A stretch of DNA of 64,000 bases, from positions 310,001-374,000 of the forward strand of contig NZ_CP006821.1 in assembly GCF_000600085.1 (NCBI RefSeq), written 5' to 3'. A model generated the notes under the pieces. The model was not told the origin of the DNA. It saw only the letters and a list, made by a program, of their open reading frames with translations, and ran no database searches. This document shows positions 53,453-61,424 of the stretch, in pieces. The stretch is from Helicobacter pylori oki112 (GTDB lineage: Bacteria; Campylobacterota; Campylobacteria; Campylobacterales; Helicobacteraceae). Positions within the stretch are counted from its first letter, which is position 1, and each line of letters starts with the position of its first letter. Position numbers and translations under genes: made by a program.

Positions 53453-54448
53453 ATGAAAAGATTTGTTTTGTTTTTATCATTCATGTGCGTTTGCGTTTGC
53501 GTTCAAGCTTACGCCGAGCAAGATTACTTTTTTAGGGATTTTAAATCCACAGATTTGCCCAAAAAACTCCATCTTGATAAAAAGCTCTCCCAAACAATAC
53601 AGCCATGCGCGCAACTTAACGCATCAAAACACTACACTTCTACCGGGGTTAGAGAGCCTGATAAATGCACAAAGAGTTTTAAAAAATCCGCTATCATGTC
53701 CTATGACTTAGCGCTAGGTTATTTAGTGAGCCAAAACAAACCATACGGCTTAAAAGCTATAGAAATTTTAAACGCTTGGGCTAAAGAGCTTCAAAGCGTA
53801 GACACTTATCAGAGCGAGGATAATATCAATTTTTACATGCCTTATATGAACATGGCTTATTGGTTTGTCAAAAAGGCGTTTCCTAGCCCAGAATATGAAG
53901 ATTTTATTAAGCGGATGTGCCAGTATTCTCAATCAGCTCTTAACACTAACCATGGGGCGTGGGGCATTCTTTTTGATGTGAGCTCTGCACTAGCACTAGA
54001 TAATCATGCTCTTTTGCACAATAGCGCTAATCGGTGGCAGGATTGGATATTTAAAGCCATAGATGAGAATGGGGTTATTGCTAGCGCGATCACTAGGAGC
54101 GATACGAGTGATTATCATGGCGGCCCTACAAAGGGCATTAAGGGGATAGCTTATACCAATTTTGCGCTTCTTGCGCTAACCATATCAGGCGAATTGCTTT
54201 TTGAGAACGGGTATGATTTGTGGGGTAGTGAGGCCGGGAAAAGGCTCTCTGTGGCGTATAACAAAGTTGCAACATGGATTTTAAACCCTGAAACTTTCCC
54301 TTATTTCCAGCCTAACCTTATCGGAGTGCATAACAACGCCTATTTCATTATTTTAGCCAAGCATTATTCTAGCCCTAGTGCGGATGAGCTTTTAAAGCAA
54401 GGCGATCTACACGAAGATGGTTTCAGGCTTAAACTCCGATCGCTGTGA
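53453..54448 (+). CDS. Secreted alginate-lyase-like protein (PL5/AlgL fold)
   Basis: A 331-residue exported protein: signal peptide MKRFVLFLSFMCVCVCVQAYA, then an all-helical body. The middle region resembles the alginate lyase (AlgL, Pfam Alginate_lyase) toroid: a helix with AIEILNAWAKEL, an active-site-like loop NTNHGAWGILFD (N166-H167, where AlgL has NNHxYW), and a later HNNAYFIILAKHY. H. pylori makes no alginate that I know of, so the true substrate is open. Four or five cysteines after the signal could make disulfides. A perfect hairpin terminator follows, so it ends a transcription unit. Confidence 0.72.
   Translation: MKRFVLFLSFMCVCVCVQAYAEQDYFFRDFKSTDLPKKLHLDKKLSQTIQPCAQLNASKHYTSTGVREPDKCTKSFKKSAIMSYDLALGYLVSQNKPYGLKAIEILNAWAKELQSVDTYQSEDNINFYMPYMNMAYWFVKKAFPSPEYEDFIKRMCQYSQSALNTNHGAWGILFDVSSALALDNHALLHNSANRWQDWIFKAIDENGVIASAITRSDTSDYHGGPTKGIKGIAYTNFALLALTISGELLFENGYDLWGSEAGKRLSVAYNKVATWILNPETFPYFQPNLIGVHNNAYFIILAKHYSSPSADELLKQGDLHEDGFRLKLRSL
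53486..53503 (+). repeat. Three 6-bp units (TGCGTT) in a signal-peptide region
   Basis: TGCGTT is repeated three times without change and encodes the alternating Cys-Val run of the signal peptide. Gain or loss of a unit would alter the hydrophobic core by two residues while keeping the frame. Confidence 0.85.
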
Positions 54449-54462
54449 ATTTTTCTGTATTC

Positions 54463-54498
54463 AAGGTTATAGCGATAGCCATGCGCTATAACCTTTTT
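54463..54498 (+). terminator. Strong rho-independent terminator after the alginate-lyase-like gene
   Basis: GGTTATAGCG and CGCTATAACC form a perfect 10-bp stem (12 bp counting flanking A-T pairs) around a 9-base loop, directly followed by TTTTT. It is the clearest terminator in the window. Confidence 0.9.
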
Positions 54499-54647
54499 AT
54501 GAATGGTTTAGAAAGTTTGTTTCAGTTAGCATTATTTACAAAAAGAGTTTAAAATAAACGCAATTGTATCTCTTGAGTCGTCTTTAGAGTGCAAATGATT
54601 ATCAAAATGAATCGTTTTAGTTGTAAGCGTGCTTGTTTACACTAAAA

Positions 54648-54662
54648 TAATAAGCGTTATTG
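54648..54662 (+). promoter_or_regulatory. Palindromic AT-rich operator candidate before the YceI gene
   Basis: TAATAA-GCG-TTATTG is a near-perfect palindrome resembling the H. pylori Fur box (TAATAAT-N-ATTATTA), 26-40 bases before the ATG. A second AATGATTATCA-like element lies near 54595. Position suggests repression or activation of the YceI gene; the protein that binds is not known. Confidence 0.4.
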
Positions 54663-54687
54663 ATAAGACCACATTAAAGGATAATGA

Positions 54688-55242
54688 ATGAAAAAAATGG
54701 TTTTGGTATCGGTTTTACTGGCAGGGTTTTTGCAAGCGGTGAATTTGGATTTATCTTCGGCTAAGCTAACATGGACAGCCTTTAAATCTAAGGCTAAAAC
54801 ACCAGTAAATGGGAGTTTTGAAAGCATCACCTATAAATTGGGTAAATCTCAAGATAGTTTAAAAACCCTTTTAGAAGGGGCAACTGCGAGCATGGATAGC
54901 TTGAAAGTCAATTTAGGCGATGACACTAAAAACAAAAATGTTAAAGAAGCTTTTTTCGCTCTTTTTAAAAACACTAACATCAAAGTAACTTTCAGGAATG
55001 TGATAGAAGGCGATCATGCAGGTTCTCTTACGGCTTATGTGAGGATGAATGAAAAGCTGGTGAAAGTGCCTATGCAATACACGATTGCTGAGGATAAGCT
55101 CGTGGTTAAAGGGGTCTTGGATCTATTGAGTTTTGGCTTGAAAAACGAATTAGCGAGCTTGGCTAAACGATGCGAGAGTTTTCATGAGGGCTTGACTTGG
55201 TCGCAAGTGGAAATCCAATTTGAAAGCATGATTAAGGGATAA
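54688..55242 (+). CDS. YceI-family periplasmic protein
   Basis: A 184-residue lipocalin-like protein with a signal peptide (KKMVLVSVLLAGFLQA). The mature part starts with LDLSSAKLTWTAFKSKAKTPVNGSFES, the YceI opening strand pair, and continues with KNKNVKEAFF and ITVTFRNV-like strands. YceI proteins bind long isoprenoid or amide lipids in their barrel, and H. pylori paralogues have been linked to acid stress and isoprenoid-quinone binding (family knowledge). It has its own regulatory region of about 190 bases behind a strong terminator, so it starts a new unit that may include hemL. Confidence 0.88.
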   Translation: MKKMVLVSVLLAGFLQAVNLDLSSAKLTWTAFKSKAKTPVNGSFESITYKLGKSQDSLKTLLEGATASMDSLKVNLGDDTKNKNVKEAFFALFKNTNIKVTFRNVIEGDHAGSLTAYVRMNEKLVKVPMQYTIAEDKLVVKGVLDLLSFGLKNELASLAKRCESFHEGLTWSQVEIQFESMIKG

Positions 55243-55251
55243 TTTAAAACC

Positions 55252-56544
55252 ATGGAGTTATTGCACAGCATTAATGATTTTAATGAAGCTAAGCAGGTGA
55301 TCGCTGGGGGGGTCAATTCACCTGTGAGGGCGTTTAAGAGCGTTAAAGGCACTCCCCCCTTTATTTTGAAAGGTAAGGGAGCGTATCTTTATGATGTGGA
55401 TAACAACCATTATATAGATTTTGTGCAAAGCTGGGGGCCTTTGATTTTTGGGCATGCTGATGAAGAGATTGAAAAAAATATTATTAATACATTAAAAAAA
55501 GGCACTTCTTTTGGCGCTCCCACAGAATTAGAAACCACTTTAGCTAAGGAAATCATTTCTTGTTATGAAGGCTTAGATAAGGTGCGTTTAGTGAATAGCG
55601 GCACAGAAGCGACCATGAGCGCGATACGACTCGCTAGAGCTTATAGCCAAAAAGACGATTTGATCAAGTTTGAAGGGTGCTATCATGGGCATAGCGACTC
55701 CTTGTTGGTGAAAGCGGGTAGCGGGTGTGCTACTTTTGGCTCTCCTTCTTCTTTAGGCGTGCCGAACGATTTTAGCAAACACACTCTAGTGGCTCGTTAT
55801 AACGATTTAAACTCTACAGAAGAATGCTTTAAAAAAGGCGATGTGGGGTGCGTCATCATTGAACCCATTGCCGGGAATATGGGGTTAGTGCCGGCTCAAA
55901 AAGAGTTTTTATTGGGCTTAAAGGCTTTGTGTGAAAAATACCAAGCGGTGCTGATTTTAGATGAAGTGATGAGCGGGTTTAGAGCGAGTTTGAGCAGTTC
56001 GCAAGAATTTTATGGCGTGGTGCCGGATTTGGTAACCTTTGGTAAGGTGATAGGCGCGGGGCTTCCTTTGGCGTGTTTTGGGGGGCGTGCGGAAATTATG
56101 GACTTGCTCTCACCCATTGGAGGCGTGTATCAAGCAGGCACATTGAGCGGTAACCCCCTAGCGGTGTGCGCAGGGTTGAGTGCACTTTATAAAATCAAAA
56201 GAGACAAAACCCTTTATACCCGTTTAAACGCTTTAGCCGTTCGTTTGACTCAAGGTTTAAAAAAGAGTGCTCAAAGCTATAACATCGCTTTAGAAACGCT
56301 CAACATGGGGAGCATGTTTGGCTTTTTCTTTAACGAAAATGCGGTGCACGATTTTGATGACGCTTTAAAAAGCGATACAGAAATGTTTGCAAAATTCCAC
56401 CAAAAAATGCTCTTTAAGGGCGTGTATTTGGCATGTTCAAGCTTTGAAACCGGCTTTATTTGTGAGCCTATGACTGAAGAGATGATTGATTTAGCGGTTG
56501 CAAAAGCCGATGAAAGTTTTGATGAAATCATAAAAGGTGTGTGA
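55252..56544 (+). CDS. hemL: Glutamate-1-semialdehyde 2,1-aminomutase
   Basis: PLP enzyme making 5-aminolevulinate, the first haem precursor in the C5 pathway. Signatures: [47 protein letters not shown], the PLP-lysine loop [12 protein letters not shown] (Lys near 266), and [15 protein letters not shown]. Length 430 is standard. Frame is intact despite a G7 tract near 55305. It starts 9 bases after the YceI gene and its stop overlaps the GTG of the next gene. Confidence 0.97.
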   Translation: MELLHSINDFNEAKQVIAGGVNSPVRAFKSVKGTPPFILKGKGAYLYDVDNNHYIDFVQSWGPLIFGHADEEIEKNIINTLKKGTSFGAPTELETTLAKEIISCYEGLDKVRLVNSGTEATMSAIRLARAYSQKDDLIKFEGCYHGHSDSLLVKAGSGCATFGSPSSLGVPNDFSKHTLVARYNDLNSTEECFKKGDVGCVIIEPIAGNMGLVPAQKEFLLGLKALCEKYQAVLILDEVMSGFRASLSSSQEFYGVVPDLVTFGKVIGAGLPLACFGGRAEIMDLLSPIGGVYQAGTLSGNPLAVCAGLSALYKIKRDKTLYTRLNALAVRLTQGLKKSAQSYNIALETLNMGSMFGFFFNENAVHDFDDALKSDTEMFAKFHQKMLFKGVYLACSSFETGFICEPMTEEMIDLAVAKADESFDEIIKGV

Positions 56545-56813
56545 ATTTTTTGAAAAAGCCAAAGTATTATAAATTCATAGAGGGGGCGAATTATTTGAGC
56601 TTGGGGCTTTCTATGGTGGTAGCGATCCTTATGGGCGTGGCTATAGGCTATGGGCTTAAAAAACTCACTCATGTTTCGTGGCTTTTTTGGCTTGGGGTTA
56701 TTTGGGGCGTGTTAGCGAGCTTTCTTAATGTCTATAAGGCTTATAAAAACATGCAAAAAGACTATGAAGAACTAGCCAAAGACCCTAAATACACACAAAA
56801 CAAAACAAAATAA
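56541..56813 (+). CDS. AtpI-like two-helix membrane protein
   Basis: A 90-residue protein with two membrane helices (about 17-37 and 46-64). The sequence [28 protein letters not shown] matches the ATPase_gene1/AtpI family, which assists assembly of the F-ATPase c-ring or magnesium uptake. In most bacteria such a gene opens the atp operon; here it follows hemL, overlapping its stop at a GTG start. The charged tail is rich in Lys and Tyr. Confidence 0.68.
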   Translation: MNFLKKPKYYKFIEGANYLSLGLSMVVAILMGVAIGYGLKKLTHVSWLFWLGVIWGVLASFLNVYKAYKNMQKDYEELAKDPKYTQNKTK

Positions 56814-56828
56814 ATACCATAAAAGCCC

Positions 56829-57230
56829 ATGTGCCAAATCCAATGCTTGCTTATTTTACTTTTTATCAATATAGTTAGCGCGATTATCGTTTATTTTTTC
56901 CAAGCATTTCAAGGGGTTTTGAATTTTGAAGGGGGGTTTTTAGGGTTTTTTATCGTGGCGCTGTCTTCGTATCATGGCGTTAAAAAGCGTTTGGATTTAA
57001 GGAAACAAAATGGAGAAAAAGAAGAAAAGCAAAAATTCCAAAAATTTGCTCTGGGTTTGGAAATGTCTTTCAATGTGTGGCGTTTAGGGGGGTATGGGGT
57101 TTTATTAGGCATTTTAGGAGCGCTTTTATTCTTGCATCTTTTTAATGGGTTAATCTTTCTTATCGGCGTGTTTGTGAGCTCGCTCTCTAGCGCGTTATTA
57201 CGATTCTTAAACAATAATGGTAAGTTTTGA
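56829..57230 (+). CDS. Three- or four-helix membrane protein of unknown function
   Basis: A 133-residue protein with hydrophobic segments at about 3-24, 30-47, 86-105 and 108-126 and a charged middle with many Lys and Glu. I recognise no family. Its place right after the AtpI-like gene, as AtpI follows AtpQ or vice versa in some bacteria, suggests the pair may act together, but this is inference. The ATG has a weak ribosome site (AAAAGCCC). Confidence 0.5.
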   Translation: MCQIQCLLILLFINIVSAIIVYFFQAFQGVLNFEGGFLGFFIVALSSYHGVKKRLDLRKQNGEKEEKQKFQKFALGLEMSFNVWRLGGYGVLLGILGALLFLHLFNGLIFLIGVFVSSLSSALLRFLNNNGKF

Positions 57231-57313
57231 CACAAACGCATATGGATTTTAACCCCTTTAATCCTCTTTTAATTTTTAATCCTATACAATAAAAACAAAA
57301 ATGGGAGTGGATC

Positions 57314-58192
57314 TTGAAAATAAAAAATCCCGCTAAAAGAATCCTAAAAACCGCCGTGATTCAAATGCAATCCAAACCCTACGCCTTAAATGAAAACCTG
57401 CAATTAGCACTCAACTTGGCCAAAGAAGCCCACGACAAAGGTGCGAATCTCATTGTTTTACCGGAATTGTTTGATAGTGGTTATTGCACGAATGATAAGG
57501 ATGCAGAGTTTGGGATAAATCTTAAAGCGATAGAGCATGGAAAGCTAAAAAACGAGTCGTTGAGTGCGTTAAGTAATTTTGCAAAATCTAATAAAGTGCA
57601 TCTAGTGGCATGTAGCATTGAAAAAACCAATCAAAAACTCTACGACAGCGCTTATATCATTCCACCAAAAGGAAAAATCGTTGGAAAACACCGCAAGATT
57701 TATTTGTGGGGCGATGAAAAATCGCGCTTCAAAAGGGGTAAAAAATACGAGGTTTTTACGCTGGATTTTGGGGATTTTAGCGCGAAAGTGGGTTTGCAAA
57801 TTTGCTATGAAATCGGCTTTGGCGTAGGCGCGAACCTGTTAGCGTTACAAGGAGCGGAGGTTTTAATTTACCCTAGCGCGTTTGGCAAAGCTAGGGCTTA
57901 TAATTGGGATTTATTGAGCAGGGCTAGAGCGTTAGAAAATGGCTGCTTTGTGTGTGCGTGCAATCATAGTGGGGAAGAAACTAACGCTCAATTAAAACAA
58001 ACGCTAGAATTTGCCGGCGATTCAAGAATCATCGCGCCCAATGGGAAAATCATCGCGCAAGCCACTAAACTCAATGAGGTCATTATCGCTGAAATGGATT
58101 TGAACGAAGTGGCACTGCAACGCCAAAAAATCCCTTATTTACAAGATTTTGACACCAAACTCACCAAAAAGGGGTTTGGAAAACTCACTTAA
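57314..58192 (+). CDS. Nitrilase-family carbon-nitrogen hydrolase
   Basis: A 292-residue cytoplasmic hydrolase with a complete Glu-Lys-Cys triad: VLPELFDSGY, KHRKIYLWGDEK and GLQICYEIGF. The second Glu is also in place (ENGCFVCACNHSG region). The family includes N-carbamoylputrescine amidases, omega-amidases and N-carbamoyl amino acid hydrolases; the exact substrate is not clear. It is distinct from AmiE at 42567. TTG 57314 follows GGGAG. It is 12 bases before pgdA. Confidence 0.82.
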   Translation: MKIKNPAKRILKTAVIQMQSKPYALNENLQLALNLAKEAHDKGANLIVLPELFDSGYCTNDKDAEFGINLKAIEHGKLKNESLSALSNFAKSNKVHLVACSIEKTNQKLYDSAYIIPPKGKIVGKHRKIYLWGDEKSRFKRGKKYEVFTLDFGDFSAKVGLQICYEIGFGVGANLLALQGAEVLIYPSAFGKARAYNWDLLSRARALENGCFVCACNHSGEETNAQLKQTLEFAGDSRIIAPNGKIIAQATKLNEVIIAEMDLNEVALQRQKIPYLQDFDTKLTKKGFGKLT

Positions 58193-58204
58193 AAAGGAGC
58201 AATT

Positions 58205-59086
58205 ATGGCAAAAGAAATTTTAGTGGCTTATGGCGTGGATATTGATGCGGTGGCTGGTTGGCTAGGGAGCTATGGTGGGGAGGATTCGCCTGATGATATT
58301 TCGCGCGGGCTTTTTGCGGGTGAAGTGGGGATCCCACGGCTTTTGAAATTGTTTAAAAAATACCATCTCCCTGCGACTTGGTTTGCGCCGGGGCATTCTA
58401 TTGAAACTTTTCCAGAGCAAATGAAAATGATCGTGGATGCAGGGCATGAAGTGGGCGCGCATGGGTATTCGCATGAAAACCCTATCGCTATGAGCGCTAA
58501 GCAAGAAGAAGATGTTTTGTTAAAAAGCGTTGAATTGATTAAAGATCTCACCGGCAAAGCCCCCACAGGCTATGTGGCGCCGTGGTGGGAGTTTTCTAAT
58601 ATCACTAATGAATTGCTTTTAAAACACGGCTTCAAATACGACCACTCGCTCATGCACAATGATTTCACGCCCTATTATGTGCGCGTGGGGGATAGTTGGA
58701 GCAAGATTGATTATAGTTTGGAAGCCAAGGATTGGATGAAGCCTTTAATCCGTGGGGTGGAAACAAATTTAGTGGAAATCCCTGCGAATTGGTATTTGGA
58801 CGATTTACCGCCGATGATGTTTATCAAAAAATCCCCCAATAGCTTTGGTTTTGTAAGCCCACACGATATAGGGCAAATGTGGATCGATCAATTTGATTGG
58901 GTTTATCGTGAGATGGATTATGCGGTGTTTAGCATGACAATCCACCCTGATGTGAGCGGACGCCCGCAAGTGTTGCTCATGCATGAAAAAATCATTGAGC
59001 ATATCAACAAGCATGAGGGCGTGCGTTGGGTAACATTCAATGAAATCGCTGACGATTTCTTAAAACGAAACCCCAGAAAAAAATAG
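58205..59086 (+). CDS. pgdA: Peptidoglycan deacetylase PgdA
   Basis: A polysaccharide deacetylase-fold protein of 293 residues. The metal site is formed by [11 protein letters not shown] (Asp pair near 12-14) and [11 protein letters not shown] (His at about 86 and 90). APWWEFSN and the terminal [11 protein letters not shown] supply other active-site residues. The H. pylori orthologue has a solved structure and deacetylates N-acetylglucosamine of peptidoglycan under host or oxidative stress, giving lysozyme resistance (established). It has no signal peptide; the cytoplasmic-type fold also resembles cyclic imidases, so its location and reaction have been debated. Confidence 0.92.
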   Translation: MAKEILVAYGVDIDAVAGWLGSYGGEDSPDDISRGLFAGEVGIPRLLKLFKKYHLPATWFAPGHSIETFPEQMKMIVDAGHEVGAHGYSHENPIAMSAKQEEDVLLKSVELIKDLTGKAPTGYVAPWWEFSNITNELLLKHGFKYDHSLMHNDFTPYYVRVGDSWSKIDYSLEAKDWMKPLIRGVETNLVEIPANWYLDDLPPMMFIKKSPNSFGFVSPHDIGQMWIDQFDWVYREMDYAVFSMTIHPDVSGRPQVLLMHEKIIEHINKHEGVRWVTFNEIADDFLKRNPRKK

Positions 59087-59139
59087 CGGTTGAGATTGTA
59101 TCTAAGTTGGTGTGGATTTAGTGGGATTCGCACTGACTG

Positions 59140-59832
59140 CTACAAATAAACTTTCAATTCATTTTCCATTAGTTTGATTGTTTTATTGAGAATTTGTTTT
59201 TCTAAAGGTTTGAAATTTTTGTGTATGGGTTGGTTTATGTCTCTTTCGCCTTTGAGTAAGGTTACTATATTTAGATTCACGCTTTCAAAGTAGCTCATTA
59301 TAGAATGCGTGGGTTTTGATCCCAATAGGGTTTCTGGCAAAGCTGAATAATCACCTCCTAATTGACTTTCTAGCTGAAATAAATAACAAGATATATTTGG
59401 ATATAAAGTTTTAAGGAGATGAAAATCTACTAATATTCGCTTTAGCATAGCATTTTCCGTATAGGCTTTACACTCTATCCCCATAACCAATTGATTATCC
59501 ACAAATATATGTTTATCAACGCTCAATCCGTAATAATAATCTTTCTTACGCTCTAATATATATGCCCTTACTTGTTTGTTAGCTATATTTTCTATGTAGC
59601 TGTCTTTGATAGGAATCTTTATTTTCTTGGAATTTATTTCAAGTCTATCAGTTTTGCCACCAATATTTTGCCACGCTATTTTTATAATCTCTTCGCTGAT
59701 GTCTTCTAGTAATTTGCCTTTGGTACTTCTTATAACTCCGCCATATGCCCTGCTATCTTGCCCTTGAGCATCTTTATCAATATCTTTAACCACGCTATTA
59801 TAAACTTGTATAATATCTTCTATAGAATTCAA
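59140..59832 (-). CDS. Putative type II restriction endonuclease (R-M unit 2)
   Basis: A 230-residue protein encoded 10 bases after the methyltransferase stop. It has no named family I know. A nuclease-like core is visible: VDKHIFVDNQLVMGIECKAYTEN, where a first Asp and the E-x-K of a PD-(D/E)xK site are spaced as expected, followed by a helix. The start is TTG (residue M-N-S-I-E), since the upstream ATG is out of frame. Base composition is clearly more AT-rich, with ATA and AAA codons, than the genes on either side. The pairing makes a restriction enzyme the likeliest call. Confidence 0.65.
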   Translation of the reverse strand: MNSIEDIIQVYNSVVKDIDKDAQGQDSRAYGGVIRSTKGKLLEDISEEIIKIAWQNIGGKTDRLEINSKKIKIPIKDSYIENIANKQVRAYILERKKDYYYGLSVDKHIFVDNQLVMGIECKAYTENAMLKRILVDFHLLKTLYPNISCYLFQLESQLGGDYSALPETLLGSKPTHSIMSYFESVNLNIVTLLKGERDINQPIHKNFKPLEKQILNKTIKLMENELKVYL

Positions 59833-59842
59833 ATCACATCTC

Positions 59843-60952
59843 TCAATTAAATAAATTTGTTACTTCTTTTAGTCTTGCTCTTGCTACTTCACAATACTTT
59901 TCGCTAATGTCTATGCCTATAAAACTGCGCCCTAATTGTTTGGCGACTTTTGTCGTTGTTCCTGCACCATTAAATGGATCTAATACAATATCATTTTGAT
60001 AGGAAAATAGTTTTAAACACCGCTTTACTAATTCTTCTGGGAACATTGCATCATGCCCATATTGTTTCATGTTGCGTTCTGGGGCAAAGTTCCACTTTGC
60101 ATAAACCCACTTTTTAAATTCATCATCGGTTATGTCAATGCTGTCTTTATCGCCCTCTTTTTTAAGGTTATTTTTGCAAAAAATTTCAATAAACTCCCAC
60201 GAATATTTTAAATATGGTGCAGCAGGGCTTTTCCAGCTTCCCCAAGTACAGTATTTGCAGTTGTAGTTGTTCTTTTCCCATAAAATCTCGCCTTTCCAAA
60301 TAAGCCCTTCATCAATGAAAAATTTGCTGATAAAATGGTGTGTAGGGATATAATCGCTAAACATAGGTTGGATATTGACAATGATTCGCCCTCCGCTTTT
60401 TAATACACGAATACACTCTTTAAAAATGGCAAAAAGCGTGTTGAAATACTCTTGCCAAAGATTTGCATCCTGCGTTGTGCTGTAATTGATGCCAAAGTTG
60501 TAAGGTGGCGAAGTTAGCACTATATCTATGCAATTATTTGGGAGCTTTTTTAAAAACTCCAAGCTATCTTCGCAGTAAATTTGATTAAGACAGCTTTGAA
60601 TCTCATTTGTCTCCTTGCTAAACTCTTTTTTGTAAGATTCGTAAGCCAATCTTGCCTTTGCGTTTTGCTTTTTGTTGGCGACTTTTTTGGCTTTGTTGAA
60701 GCTCTTAAACACGATTTTGCCATTTTGACTAGAAAATGAGCGAATTTTATATAACTCCTCTAATGTCTTTTGAACCAGCGTATTTTGTGTAGTAGATTCA
60801 AGCATTTTTAAATCCACAATGTCAAAATTAAGCGTGATATTTGAAGGATTAACAATCGATTCAATACCGCAAGATTGTAACAATGAAAGTGCGTCTGTTA
60901 TCTCATCTGGTGCATAAATATTTTCTAGCGTGAGAGTTCTATAATCCTGCAT
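59843..60952 (-). CDS. Type II DNA methyltransferase, beta class (R-M unit 2)
   Basis: A 369-residue amino-methyltransferase. Motif IV is VLTSPPYNFGINYS near residue 146-158, and motif I is DPFNGAGTT near 330, the beta-class order. YCEDSLEFLKKLPNNCID precedes motif IV, as usual. Residues 1-115 are an unfamiliar Lys/Glu-rich extension, absent from the compact methyltransferase at 3345. N6-adenine or N4-cytosine cannot be decided. Motifs are intact. The pair lies between pgdA and the CxxC gene, which are adjacent in the reference order I remember, and it runs opposite to its neighbours. Confidence 0.83.
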   Translation of the reverse strand: MQDYRTLTLENIYAPDEITDALSLLQSCGIESIVNPSNITLNFDIVDLKMLESTTQNTLVQKTLEELYKIRSFSSQNGKIVFKSFNKAKKVANKKQNAKARLAYESYKKEFSKETNEIQSCLNQIYCEDSLEFLKKLPNNCIDIVLTSPPYNFGINYSTTQDANLWQEYFNTLFAIFKECIRVLKSGGRIIVNIQPMFSDYIPTHHFISKFFIDEGLIWKGEILWEKNNYNCKYCTWGSWKSPAAPYLKYSWEFIEIFCKNNLKKEGDKDSIDITDDEFKKWVYAKWNFAPERNMKQYGHDAMFPEELVKRCLKLFSYQNDIVLDPFNGAGTTTKVAKQLGRSFIGIDISEKYCEVARARLKEVTNLFN

Positions 60953-60966
60953 TAAATTTCCTAATC

Positions 60967-60982
60967 AATAAATAAATAAATA
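60967..60982 (+). repeat. Four AATA tetranucleotide units upstream of methyltransferase 2
   Basis: AATA is repeated four times 15-30 bases before the minus-strand ATG at 60952. It would lie in the promoter or leader of the R-M unit, so slippage could alter spacing. Copy number is low. Confidence 0.85.
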
Positions 60983-61055
60983 ATTAAACAGCACGAGATT
61001 TATTCTTGTTTTTTCAGTAAAATTGTAGCATGATTTAGATTTAAAAGGTTGGAAG

Positions 61056-61424
61056 ATGTGCGTTTTATGCGGGGAGCTTATCAGTTCTTTTCATTGGACC
61101 GATGGGAGCGATAGTTATGAGATTGATGAAAATTTGAAAGGGCAAAATGCGCTTATTAGCGCCAATGAAAACGCCAGAGAACGCAAAAGAGCACGACTCA
61201 AACGAGTAAGATTGCTCAATCAAATCCTGGCGTTTTATGGGCTAAAAATGGACGATTGGCAAGGTGCGAAGTTTGTGTTGCACGATAAAAAAGGGCAGAG
61301 CGTGATGGTGAATGATTTAGGCGATTTGTGGGATAAGGCACAAAACTTAACCAAAAAAGAGATGGACGCGCTGGATTCTAATCTGTTAGCGTTTTTAAAT
61401 CAAAATACAAACGCCACTCACTGA
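61056..61424 (+). CDS. Small CxxC protein coupled to a COG0523 GTPase
   Basis: A 122-residue protein of unknown family. It begins MCVLCGELISSFHW, where C2 and C5 could bind a metal with nearby His, then runs through a helical Arg-rich segment (ENARERKRARLKRVRLLNQILAFYG) and a short mixed domain (GAKFVLHDKKGQSVMVNDLGDLWDKA). Its stop overlaps the ATG of the GTPase by TGATG, so they are made together. Metal delivery to or from the GTPase is a reasonable inference, but unproven. Confidence 0.65.
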   Translation: MCVLCGELISSFHWTDGSDSYEIDENLKGQNALISANENARERKRARLKRVRLLNQILAFYGLKMDDWQGAKFVLHDKKGQSVMVNDLGDLWDKAQNLTKKEMDALDSNLLAFLNQNTNATH

